Source: Profundicola sp048268105 (GTDB lineage Bacteria > Bacteroidota > Bacteroidia > Flavobacteriales > Weeksellaceae). Taken from it: a DNA stretch of 15,306 nt. The notes beneath the pieces were generated by a model. It had not been told where the DNA came from and made no database searches. It worked only from the letters and a program-made list of their open reading frames with translations. Where the stretch lies: the NCBI GenBank assembly GCA_048268105.1, contig JBLWWH010000035.1, positions 1 to 15,306 on the forward strand, in the 5' to 3' direction. Below are positions 6,648-13,804 of the stretch, piece after piece (within the stretch, counting starts at the first letter, position 1; the number at the start of each line of letters is the position of its first letter). Made by a program: the position numbers and the translations under genes.

Positions 6648-7178
6648 ATGTGGAAGGAATTTAAACCTATTTTAATATTTATTGCCAAATTCTTTTTGGT
6701 TTATATCGTCCTTACCGTTATTTATAGTTGGTATTTACAACCTTATTTATATGAGCAAAACATAACAGATCCCATTACAAGTTGGATGGCTGATGTTTCT
6801 GCATCTTTAATGAGAGCATTTGGTTTTGATGCCTACACAATGCAAATAGAAGGTGAAACACATAAAAGATTTTTTCTTGATGGCGAATTTGCTTCAATGG
6901 TCAACGAAGGTTGTAATGCTCTTTCAGTCGTAATTATTTTCATTTCCTTTATCGTTGCATTTTCAAATGGAATCCTTAGAACCTTAAGCTATGTCCTTGG
7001 CGGATTGGTGCTTTTGTTGGTTACCAATATTTTCAGAATTGGCTTATTAACCTACATTTATAGACACCTGCCAGAGCATTCTAAAAGTGCTCATGATTAT
7101 TTATTTCCAGGGATTATCTATGGAATGGTTGTGGTTTTATGGTTTATTTGGGTCAATAAATTCGCATTTAAGAAATGA
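6648..7178 (+). CDS. xrtF: Exosortase family protein XrtF
   Basis: A 176-residue integral membrane cysteine transpeptidase-like enzyme of the exosortase/archaeosortase superfamily, Flavobacteriia-type XrtF. The three invariant residues are present in order: C89 in N-E-G-C-N-A, R130 in N-I-F-R-I-G-L, and H149 in A-H-D-Y. Membrane segments lie at about 10-30, 88-108, 110-135 and 150-170, placing the catalytic residues near the outer face of the inner membrane. Exosortases cleave and probably transfer proteins carrying a C-terminal tripartite sorting signal. No such substrate and no exopolysaccharide gene lies nearby. The stop overlaps the next start as ATGA, so it is tightly coupled to the exosortase F-associated protein. 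Confidence 0.9.
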   Translation: MWKEFKPILIFIAKFFLVYIVLTVIYSWYLQPYLYEQNITDPITSWMADVSASLMRAFGFDAYTMQIEGETHKRFFLDGEFASMVNEGCNALSVVIIFISFIVAFSNGILRTLSYVLGGLVLLLVTNIFRIGLLTYIYRHLPEHSKSAHDYLFPGIIYGMVVVLWFIWVNKFAFKK

Positions 7179-7606
7179 AAATCCTAAAAGGTTTATTGGT
7201 TGTGATATTAATCATTGGCTTGGTAATGGTTCGTAAATATGAAACACAGCTTTTCTATGATCCTGTTTTGGCCTTTTTTAAAGGAGATTTCCATCACGCG
7301 GATTTCCCAGAAATTCAATTGGGCAAGCATCTTTTGAGTATAAGTAGTAGATACGCTTTAAATGCAGTGATAACTTTAGGAATTATTCAACTGATTTTTA
7401 ATGATATTAAGATTTTAAAATTCTCCTTTTTAATCTTATTAATTTTCTTTGTACCCTTTATTACTCTATACTCTTACTTTATACATATAGAATTTAAAGA
7501 AGTGTTCACAGCAGGGTTTTATGTGAGAAGGTTTCTACTACAACCTATCATGCTACTGATTCTTGTTCCAGCAATTTGGTTTTACAAAAAGCAAAAGGAA
7601 GCTTAA
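7175..7606 (+). CDS. Exosortase F system-associated membrane protein
   Basis: A 143-residue membrane protein that accompanies XrtF in Flavobacteriia; function unknown. Four hydrophobic segments are visible at about 4-20, 58-78, 82-103 and 120-137. Between the first two is a conserved-looking exposed loop with R-K-Y-E-T-Q-L-F-Y-D-P and an H-H near residues 41-42, and the C-terminus is basic. Its start overlaps the xrtF stop by four bases, a strong sign of coupled synthesis and a shared complex. A role in substrate recognition or in receiving the processed protein is possible but inferred only from the pairing. Another gene converges 29 bases beyond its stop. Confidence 0.85.
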   Translation: MKILKGLLVVILIIGLVMVRKYETQLFYDPVLAFFKGDFHHADFPEIQLGKHLLSISSRYALNAVITLGIIQLIFNDIKILKFSFLILLIFFVPFITLYSYFIHIEFKEVFTAGFYVRRFLLQPIMLLILVPAIWFYKKQKEA

Positions 7607-7614
7607 ATTAAGCT
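7600..7614. repeat. Short perfect palindrome between convergent genes
   Basis: AGCTTAA-A-TTAAGCT is a perfect 15-base palindrome spanning the stop codon of the exosortase-associated gene. As RNA it could form a small hairpin and might help end transcription from both sides, but it is short and AT-rich and no long T-run follows. A weak terminator is the best guess. Confidence 0.25.
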
Positions 7615-7635
7615 GAATTAAATTTTACTTGAAAT

Positions 7636-8199
7636 CTATTTCCAGCGAATTGTCTCCATTAAATGTTCTACATCTTTTCTAATGTAATCCAAAGCAGGAG
7701 ATAAAGAATCTGGTTTTGGATGCGATCTAAAGTAAACCGCACCTCTCAAGAAGTTTTTGGTGCTATCTGTTACGTGAAATTGATAGTTCATAGCTGATTC
7801 TCCACCTAAGGCATACAATGTCCCATAAACTTTTTCATTCGGGCGGACGATTAATTTAGGCTCAATATATTCCGCTTTGGTTGTATGAGGCTCGTAAACT
7901 GCTTTTTCAGCATCACGAATAAGGGAAACTATACCTTCTTCGCCTATTTCTTCATAGGTCAAATAGATTGTAGCTTTTAATTTTGGATAATATAAATCAT
8001 AGGCACATAATGAGTCTTTAGGCTTTTTTTGCACTCTATCAGAGTACTCAAAAGTATAAGAACATTCGGTTTTAAAATCGATATAATTAGCCTCAGCATA
8101 TTCTAACCTAACATTTCCATAAGGCTTTGGAATACTTTCATCTTTGCAGGCTACAAATAAGAATAAAACACTAAATAGCAACATCAACTTATTCATCAT
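7636..8199 (-). CDS. gldD: Gliding motility lipoprotein GldD
   Basis: A 187-residue lipoprotein needed for gliding in Flavobacterium johnsoniae and found across gliding and T9SS-bearing Bacteroidota. The signal peptide ends in a lipobox F-V-A-C with the lipidated cysteine at 18. After it come the family-typical K-P-x-G-N-x-R-L-E-Y stretch near residues 25-34 and a C-terminal R-G-A-V-Y-F-R and D-I/V-E-H-L-x-E-T-I-R-W pattern, all GldD-like. M2 is an equally good start. It overlaps the end of gldE by 11 bases, the order and coupling seen in other flavobacteria. Its molecular role is unclear, but it acts in the envelope with the gliding/T9SS apparatus. Confidence 0.93.
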   Translation of the reverse strand: MMNKLMLLFSVLFLFVACKDESIPKPYGNVRLEYAEANYIDFKTECSYTFEYSDRVQKKPKDSLCAYDLYYPKLKATIYLTYEEIGEEGIVSLIRDAEKAVYEPHTTKAEYIEPKLIVRPNEKVYGTLYALGGESAMNYQFHVTDSTKNFLRGAVYFRSHPKPDSLSPALDYIRKDVEHLMETIRWK

Positions 8200-9544
8200 C
8201 TTGATTTTCTTCTACTCTTGGGGTTCGTGTAACTTTAATTCGTTTAATCCTCTTTTTATCTAAAGATTCAATTGCGAAAACGTAATTCTCAAACGTTATT
8301 TTTTGCCTTCTATTGGGTACTTCTTGTGCAATTTCTAAAACAAAGCCAGCTAAGGTTTCTGCTTCACCTTTATGATCATCGAACAAATCCTCTTCCTCAA
8401 CTTCCATCAACCTAAAGAAATCCTTTAGAGAAGTTTTCCCTTCGAATAAGAAATTATCATGATCTAACTTGGAATAATAAATTTGTTCATCATCAAACTC
8501 ATCCGAAATATCTCCAACAACCTCTTCTAATACATCTTCTAAAGATACAATCCCAGATGTTCCTCCATACTCATCTACCACCACTGCCAAGTGGGTTTTT
8601 CTATCTTGAAAATCACTTAGCAAATCGTCTAACTTTTTATTCTCTGATACAAAAAATGGTTTACGAAGCAATTTCACCCAATCCACTTCTTCTTTATTCA
8701 AATAAGGCAATAAATCCTTAGCATATAAAATTCCTCTAATTTCGTCGATATTATCATCATATACCGGAACACGAGAAAATCCTTTGTCAGAAACACCATG
8801 AATTACCTGATCAAAAGTCATGTTCAATCGCAGCGCATACATATCTACACGTGGTGTCATAATCTGACGAGTTTCTGTGTTTCCGAAGCTTACAATTCCT
8901 TCTAATATCTTCTGTTCTTCTGAAGTGGTCATAGCGTCTTCTGAAGTTAACTCCAAGGCTTGCGAAAGCTGATCTACTGATATTTTATGAGATGTTTTAA
9001 GGTTGTTTTCAAGTACATTACTCATCGACATTAAAGGAAGTGCGATAGGTTTCGTTAGTAATTGAGCAAATTGAATAGCTGGCGCCGAAAATTGAGAGTA
9101 TTTTAAAGCATTTTGAGCAGAATATATTTTAGGTATAATTTCTCCAAATAATAACAAGATGAATGTAATAATAATTACATCAAAAATAACCGTAAAATTA
9201 ATCCCCAAAAAGCTTAAACCTTCTAAGTAAGGGTGAATCATATTTGCTGACAAATAAGCTGAAAGCAAAACAATTCCAATATTAATAAAGTTGTTTCCAA
9301 CTAAAATGGTTGCTAGAAGTTTCTTCTTATTCCTAAGTAATTTCTGAATAAGTTCAATGCGTGGTTGTTTATCATCCTTGGCTACATCGATGTCTTTTTT
9401 CTTCAATGAAAAGAAAGCCACCTCCGATCCAGACATTAGTGCGGATAAGAAAAGCAGAATGATTAAGGCAAAAATTTCTAGGGTTACTGTAGCTGAAGAG
9501 TAACTTTGTAAAAAGAATAATAAACTCGTGGGTTCGGGTTCCAA
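8189..9544 (-). CDS. gldE: Gliding motility-associated protein GldE
   Basis: A 451-residue inner-membrane protein of the CNNM/CorC type. An N-terminal DUF21 domain (about 20-200) carries several membrane segments, including the typical S-A-L-M-S-G-S-E-V-A-F-F-S-L near residues 34-47. A pair of CBS domains follows (about 215-335, with M-T-P-R-V-D-M and V-V-V-D-E-Y-G-G-T-S-G-I-V motifs), then a C-terminal CorC/HlyC transporter-associated domain (about 350-435). The family is related to Mg2+ transporters; in F. johnsoniae extra GldE compensates for some gldD defects. It lies 32 bases after ssb and overlaps gldD by 11 bases. An ordinary CorC-like exporter is the alternative, but the gldD neighbour settles the name. 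Confidence 0.93.
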   Translation of the reverse strand: MEPEPTSLLFFLQSYSSATVTLEIFALIILLFLSALMSGSEVAFFSLKKKDIDVAKDDKQPRIELIQKLLRNKKKLLATILVGNNFINIGIVLLSAYLSANMIHPYLEGLSFLGINFTVIFDVIIITFILLLFGEIIPKIYSAQNALKYSQFSAPAIQFAQLLTKPIALPLMSMSNVLENNLKTSHKISVDQLSQALELTSEDAMTTSEEQKILEGIVSFGNTETRQIMTPRVDMYALRLNMTFDQVIHGVSDKGFSRVPVYDDNIDEIRGILYAKDLLPYLNKEEVDWVKLLRKPFFVSENKKLDDLLSDFQDRKTHLAVVVDEYGGTSGIVSLEDVLEEVVGDISDEFDDEQIYYSKLDHDNFLFEGKTSLKDFFRLMEVEEEDLFDDHKGEAETLAGFVLEIAQEVPNRRQKITFENYVFAIESLDKKRIKRIKVTRTPRVEENQDDE

Positions 9545-9576
9545 TTTAAATTATTTAGTTAAAAATCTTAATGAAG

Positions 9577-10038
9577 TTAAAACGGCAAATCATCATCTAA
9601 TTCGTTTGAAGTATTATCCTCATTCGAATCATTCACTTTTGAATCTGACTTAGAATCTTCATTAGGTCTTGTATAAGAAGCCTCATCGCTTTGTCCACTC
9701 GATTTTTTAGTATTTAAGAATTGAATGGTCTCAGCATGAATTTCTGTTTGATAACGATCTACACCATTATCATTCCATTTTCTGGTTTTTATTTTACCTT
9801 CAACAAAAACGGTATCACCTTTAGATAAATATTTTTCGCATAGCTCTGCCAACCTATTTCTAGTAACTACTCGGTGCCATTCTGTTTGAGTAACACGTTC
9901 ATTACTTTCTTTAAGCGTATAGGTTTCATTGGTAGCCATAGGAAAGCGAGCAATACAATTCTTGTCGTCGAAGTAATGTATTTTGACATCATCGCCTAAG
10001 TTCCCAATTAACATTACCTTATTTAATGATCCACTCAT
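9577..10038 (-). CDS. ssb: Single-stranded DNA-binding protein
   Basis: A 153-residue SSB that coats single-stranded DNA in replication, repair and recombination, normally as a homotetramer. The OB-fold occupies about residues 1-110 (N-K-V-M-L-I-G-N-L-G-D-D at the start, T-E-W-H-R-V-V in the middle, and the V-E-G-K-I-K-T-R-K-W strand). A flexible Ser/Asp/Asn-rich linker follows, then the acidic tip E-L-D-D-D-L-P-F, which recruits partner proteins. It heads an operon with gldE and gldD. In several flavobacteria mutY precedes ssb; here the upstream gene is instead a divergent PNGase F-like gene. Confidence 0.96.
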   Translation of the reverse strand: MSGSLNKVMLIGNLGDDVKIHYFDDKNCIARFPMATNETYTLKESNERVTQTEWHRVVTRNRLAELCEKYLSKGDTVFVEGKIKTRKWNDNGVDRYQTEIHAETIQFLNTKKSSGQSDEASYTRPNEDSKSDSKVNDSNEDNTSNELDDDLPF

Positions 10039-10053
10039 AATAATTTATTCAAT

Positions 10054-10069
10054 CAAAAGTACAAAAATA
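10054..10069 (-). promoter_or_regulatory. Tandem candidate -7 elements for the ssb-gldE-gldD operon
   Basis: Two exact TAnnTTTG matches stand back to back on the minus strand: TATTTTTG (10069-10062) and TACTTTTG (10061-10054). The nearer ends 15 bases before the ssb start. A TTTG lies 15 bases upstream of the nearer element, somewhat closer than usual for a -33 box. The area is AT-rich, but two exact matches in the right place are suggestive. Confidence 0.45.
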
Positions 10070-10215
10070 TAACAAGCAAATTAAATCAGACTGATTTTAG
10101 GGATTTTAAATCAAATTTTCGACTAAATTCTTAAGTTTTCTAATAATAAACAGTACCCCAGCTATCTTTATAAATTTTAAATTACTTATTTTTAGAATTC
10201 TAAAAATACTTTTAT

Positions 10216-12528
10216 ATGAAACATACATTTACTTTACTTTTAAGCTTTCTAGTTGTCGCTTTGTCGGCACAGTGCGAAAACTTAGAAATCAACAGGACTG
10301 GGTGGTCTGTTCACTCCGTTGATACAGAAGAAACTACCGGTGAAGGCCCAAATAATGGTCGTGCAATTCACAGCATTGATAACAACAATAGTACTTTTTG
10401 GCATACCAGATGGCAAAATTACACTGCTGAATTTCCGCATTTTATTAGTATCGATATGGGTGCTGTTTACCCCATTAATGGTATTTCTATTAGATCTAGA
10501 CAGGACAATCCTTATAATAAGGCAAAGGGCTATGAATTATATTTAAGTTTAGATGGAGAAACTTGGGAACCGCTACAAGCCGCAGGAGATTTAATTTATC
10601 CTAATCCTAATGATACAGGCCAAACAGCATCTTTTGATTTTGGCGCTGTTAATGCTCAATATTTTAAATTGGTTTTTAACACAAATTATTCCAACGATAA
10701 TCACGTGGCTATTTCAGAAATTAAAGCAACTCAAATTTCGGGGAGTGATTGTTTCCCAACAGGTCAAAACAATCAAGTTCTAGTATTTAATGAAATTGAA
10801 CAGCACTACACCACAGATAATGATTTTGAATTAAGTGCATCTTCTAATACTTATACACCTATTCAATATGAAGTTATTTCAGGACCAGCAACCGTTTCAG
10901 GTAGCACTTTAAGCCTCACAGGAGATGGCGGAATAGTAGAAGTTCGTGCTTACCAAGAGGAAAGCACAGACTATTATTTAAGCGAAGTTTTCAGAAGTTT
11001 TGATGTGGTAGACCTTTCAACAATTCAGCCTGAAATCCTTACTAGAATAACCTCAACTTATCCGATCGAAATGCCATCATTGTATGCTTATAAATTAACC
11101 GCAAGTTCTGTTATTGCAGAGGATGAAGCCTTGAGCATTACGCATATGGAGTTCTATGTAAATGGAGAATTACTAGAAACTGAAGAGGCTAATAATTCTT
11201 ATTTTGCATGGTGGACGCCAAGTGCGTATGGCTCTCACAATATTGAGATAAAATCCTATGCTAGCAACGGTATGACACAATCTTTGTTTAAAACTGTTGA
11301 GGTTTCTAATACCATCAATACTCGAGAGGTTACGACTTTACAAAATGCGGTAATCGACTTTGGTTCTATTGGTTCACAATGGTATTATGGAACCTATGAA
11401 ATGCCACAATTTGTTGGCGCTTACGACCAAATTTTGGCTGAGTTTAATGTTAGCTGTCCAAATGTACCAGGAGGATGCGACGATTGGGATAGATTAGGTT
11501 ATTTACAGATTAAAAATCCTGATGGTAAATGGGTAGAATTAATTCGATATATAACACCTTATGGTGTTGCTTGTGATCACGAATTAGATGTAACTGACTT
11601 TGCAAGCATATTACAGGGAGAAGTAGAGTTTAGAATGTACATCGAAACTTGGGGAACCGGTGGATGGGAGCTTGAGTTGAAGCTTCATTATTACCAAGGA
11701 ACGCCGGAATACAGATACTCTGAAATAGAGGAAGTATGGCATGGAACGTATAATTTTGGTGATTTGACTAATTTGCAACCCGTTCCACAAGCTACTATTG
11801 CTGCACCGCTGAGCACTGAGGAAGCAAGCTTTAGGGTAGTTACTACAGGACATGGTTGGGGCGCCAATAATACGGGCAACGCAGCTGAGTTTTATTATGC
11901 AAATCATCATTTCAACGTAAATGAGGTGAACACTTTCGATCAAAGTATGAGAGTTACTTGTAATCCAAACCCCGACGGTTGTACAGGACAAATGGGAACT
12001 TGGTATCACGCAAGAGCTGGTTGGTGTCCAGGCGCCATCGCAAAACCGTATTTATATGATCTTACACCACATATTGGAGAAAGTTTTGTTTTTGATTATG
12101 AGTTTGAGCTAGGCTATGTAGATTATTGCCATCCAAATAACCCGGAATGTGTTAGTGGAGTGACTTGTGCAGATTGTAATGATGGTTATAATCCACACTA
12201 TAGAATTGGCGCTTATGCAGTGTACAAGAGTAATAATCCATTGGGAGTTTTGAGCACGAAAGAAGTTCAACCGGTTATTGACAATAAATTGTCTGTTTTA
12301 CCTAATCCAACTAATGGTATTTTTAAAGTTAATTTAGAAAATGAAATGCAAAAATTAAACTTGCAGATTTATGATACGAATGGTGCTGCTATTAAGCGAT
12401 ATACGTTTAATAATGCATCTGAGCTAAATCGTTATACTTTTAATGTAGAGGACTTGCCTACGGGTGTTTATTTTATTAAGGTTTATAACGAAAAACAAAT
12501 GGCAGCCACTAAGTTTATTATCAAATAA
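10216..12528 (+). CDS. T9SS-secreted PNGase F-type glycoamidase with discoidin domain
   Basis: A 770-residue secreted enzyme likely to cut N-glycans from glycoproteins at the asparagine amide. In order: signal peptide (about 1-19); F5/8 type C (discoidin) carbohydrate-binding domain (about 22-172); two Ig-like linker modules (about 180-265 and 270-362); PNGase F N- and C-domains (about 365-680); type A T9SS sorting domain (about 690-770, with L-P-N-P-T-N-G at 695-701). Residues matching the PNGase F catalytic set are all present: D425 in C-D-D-W-D-R (D60), E477 in I-E-T-W (E118) and E558 in A-A-E-F (E206). R600 and W603 in R-A-G-W-C-P-G also match. A four-cysteine insertion (C638, C645, C651, C654) is absent from classical PNGase F. 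It is probably exported to the surface by the T9SS. It stands alone, divergent from ssb. Confidence 0.88.
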   Translation: MKHTFTLLLSFLVVALSAQCENLEINRTGWSVHSVDTEETTGEGPNNGRAIHSIDNNNSTFWHTRWQNYTAEFPHFISIDMGAVYPINGISIRSRQDNPYNKAKGYELYLSLDGETWEPLQAAGDLIYPNPNDTGQTASFDFGAVNAQYFKLVFNTNYSNDNHVAISEIKATQISGSDCFPTGQNNQVLVFNEIEQHYTTDNDFELSASSNTYTPIQYEVISGPATVSGSTLSLTGDGGIVEVRAYQEESTDYYLSEVFRSFDVVDLSTIQPEILTRITSTYPIEMPSLYAYKLTASSVIAEDEALSITHMEFYVNGELLETEEANNSYFAWWTPSAYGSHNIEIKSYASNGMTQSLFKTVEVSNTINTREVTTLQNAVIDFGSIGSQWYYGTYEMPQFVGAYDQILAEFNVSCPNVPGGCDDWDRLGYLQIKNPDGKWVELIRYITPYGVACDHELDVTDFASILQGEVEFRMYIETWGTGGWELELKLHYYQGTPEYRYSEIEEVWHGTYNFGDLTNLQPVPQATIAAPLSTEEASFRVVTTGHGWGANNTGNAAEFYYANHHFNVNEVNTFDQSMRVTCNPNPDGCTGQMGTWYHARAGWCPGAIAKPYLYDLTPHIGESFVFDYEFELGYVDYCHPNNPECVSGVTCADCNDGYNPHYRIGAYAVYKSNNPLGVLSTKEVQPVIDNKLSVLPNPTNGIFKVNLENEMQKLNLQIYDTNGAAIKRYTFNNASELNRYTFNVEDLPTGVYFIKVYNEKQMAATKFIIK

Positions 12529-12564
12529 TCATGGTGAATTAGAACATTAAATAAATTAAATTTC

Positions 12565-12596
12565 AAAAAGGCGGCATTCATTTATCGCCTTTTTTT
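12565..12596 (+). terminator. Rho-independent terminator after the PNGase-like gene
   Basis: AAAAAGGCG (12565-12573) pairs perfectly with CGCCTTTTT (12586-12594) around a 12-base loop and is followed by more T residues to 12597. Because the ascending arm begins with A residues, the same hairpin can also serve the convergent DUF4296 gene on the minus strand. Confidence 0.85.
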
Positions 12597-12648
12597 ATTG
12601 ATTATGTTCAGGGAAAGCTATGGATTGTAAATTGTCTTATAGCAATAC

Positions 12649-13023
12649 CTACTGGGCAGAAGGTGGAAGTGTTTTGTCAATCTCTTTAGCTTCTAAAGCT
12701 TCAACTGGGAGTTCTTCTTGTAATTCACTTTTAACTTCATCTAATAGAACGTCATATGCAGCATTATCGATAATATAATATTGATAAGATCTTTGAAATT
12801 GATCTAGACTAACATGATGTTTTCTCAGCACTTCAATATTAGCCTCCTCTTCGGCAGGAATATCTTTGGAAACTCTATAATTCTTAACTTGTTTAAAAAC
12901 ATATACATCCTTCAGAATTGACACCATGGTTTCTCTGGGGATTAAATCTCTTGGCTTCTCCATTTCTTTATTGCAAGCCAAAAAAGTGAATAGCAAAAGT
13001 GTATAGATGACTAGATTTTTCAT
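12649..13023 (-). CDS. DUF4296 lipoprotein
   Basis: A 124-residue small lipoprotein of the Bacteroidota DUF4296 family, function unknown. The signal peptide ends in a lipobox F-L-A-C with the lipidated cysteine at 17. The body has the family pattern: P-R-D-L-I-P-R-E-T-M near residues 24-33, an L-K-D-V-Y helix, a four-helix-like acidic middle, and S-Y-Q-Y-Y near residues 79-83. Its start overlaps the stop of the upstream glycosyltransferase as ATGA, so the two are translationally coupled. This DUF4296-glycosyltransferase neighbourhood, divergent from DUF4271-hemD, recurs in flavobacterial genomes. A tie to polyprenol-phosphate sugar metabolism is inferred from position only. Confidence 0.85.
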   Translation of the reverse strand: MKNLVIYTLLLFTFLACNKEMEKPRDLIPRETMVSILKDVYVFKQVKNYRVSKDIPAEEEANIEVLRKHHVSLDQFQRSYQYYIIDNAAYDVLLDEVKSELQEELPVEALEAKEIDKTLPPSAQ

Positions 13024-13742
13024 AATCGCCCTAACATGCTTTTAATTCTCAGCTCAATCACTCCAAAAACAGCTTCTTTAACAATAGAATTACTAATTTT
13101 TGATTCGCCGAATGTTCTATCCGTAAATATAATAGGCACTTCAACAACTTCTAATCCCTTTTTCCATACCTTATATTTCATTTCTATTTGGAAACCATAG
13201 CCTTTAAACTTAACCCTATCTAAATCTAAACTTTCTAGAGCCTTTCGCGTATAACAGACAAAACCTGCTGTGGTATCATGAATCGGCATGCTCGTAAAAA
13301 AGCGAACATATTTAGAAGCAAAGTAAGAAAGCAATACTCTTTTCATAGGCCAATTTACCACATTCACCCCTTGAGAATAGCGTGATCCTATCGACATATC
13401 TGCACCATCTACACATGCTTTCCAGAGTTTTGGTAAATCATTTGGGTTATGCGAAAAGTCGGCATCCATCTCAAAAATATAATTATACCTCTGAGCTAAG
13501 GCCCATTTAAAACCATGAATATAAGCTCTTCCTAAGCCATCCTTAACTTTACGTTCCTCTAGAAACAGTCTGCGCGGATACTTAAGCATCAAATCCTTAA
13601 CAATATTCGCGGTTCCATCAGGCGAAGAATCATCTACCACCAAAATGTGAAACGCATCGGGCAATTCTAAAGTAACATTGAGAATACGTTCGATGTTCTC
13701 TTTTTCGTTATAGGTAGGTATAATTACTAGTTTGTCTGGCAT
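13020..13742 (-). CDS. Polyprenol monophosphomannose synthase-like glycosyltransferase (GT2)
   Basis: A 240-residue family 2 glycosyltransferase of the Dpm1 type, which transfers a sugar from a nucleotide (typically GDP-mannose) to a polyprenyl phosphate on the inner face of the membrane. Motifs include P-T-Y-N-E-K-E-N at 9-16, V-V-D-D-S-S-P-D-G-T with D37-D38, and the metal-binding D-A-D at 93-95 followed by F-S-H-N-P. A G-S-R-Y motif and G-Y-G-F-Q follow, and F-T-D-R is near the C-terminus. No C-terminal membrane segment is present, as in soluble Dpm1 forms. The start lies five bases from an exact -7 element, so the transcript may be leaderless. It is coupled by ATGA to the DUF4296 lipoprotein. 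The sugar donor is not certain from sequence. Confidence 0.88.
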   Translation of the reverse strand: MPDKLVIIPTYNEKENIERILNVTLELPDAFHILVVDDSSPDGTANIVKDLMLKYPRRLFLEERKVKDGLGRAYIHGFKWALAQRYNYIFEMDADFSHNPNDLPKLWKACVDGADMSIGSRYSQGVNVVNWPMKRVLLSYFASKYVRFFTSMPIHDTTAGFVCYTRKALESLDLDRVKFKGYGFQIEMKYKVWKKGLEVVEVPIIFTDRTFGESKISNSIVKEAVFGVIELRIKSMLGRL

Positions 13743-13746
13743 CGCG

Positions 13747-13754
13747 CAAAGATA
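13747..13754 (-). promoter_or_regulatory. Candidate -7 element for the glycosyltransferase gene
   Basis: The minus strand reads TATCTTTG, an exact TAnnTTTG match, ending four bases before the ATG. No TTG lies at the usual -33 distance. If used, the mRNA would have almost no leader. Confidence 0.45.
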
Positions 13755-13778
13755 ACAAAGGTTAACAAGATAATTTCA

Positions 13779-13786
13779 TAAATTTG
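13779..13786 (+). promoter_or_regulatory. Candidate -7 element for the DUF4271-hemD pair
   Basis: TAAATTTG is an exact TAnnTTTG match, ending 18 bases before the TTG start at 13805. No -33 TTG was found. It is divergent from the glycosyltransferase element about 25 bases away. Confidence 0.4.
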
Positions 13787-13804
13787 CCGTAAAACAATTC
13801 AAAT

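Noticed and set aside
9600..9700. Repetitive-looking Ser/Asp/Asn-coding stretch at the end of ssb
   Set aside because: This is the normal flexible linker of SSB proteins, not a DNA repeat element.
10163..10214. Possible -7 elements (TATCTTTA, TATTTTTA, TACTTTTA) before the PNGase-like gene
   Set aside because: All miss the final G, several compete in one AT-rich stretch, the last one abuts the ATG, and no -33 box is visible, so none can be preferred.
10039..10215. Search for mutY remains or an RNA gene upstream of ssb
   Set aside because: The 177-base gap holds only AT-rich sequence with promoter-like elements; no coding remnant or stable hairpin was found.
11611..12009. Minus-strand open frames of 132 and 62 residues within the PNGase-like gene
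   Set aside because: They overlap the most conserved catalytic part of a clear gene and show no independent signal.
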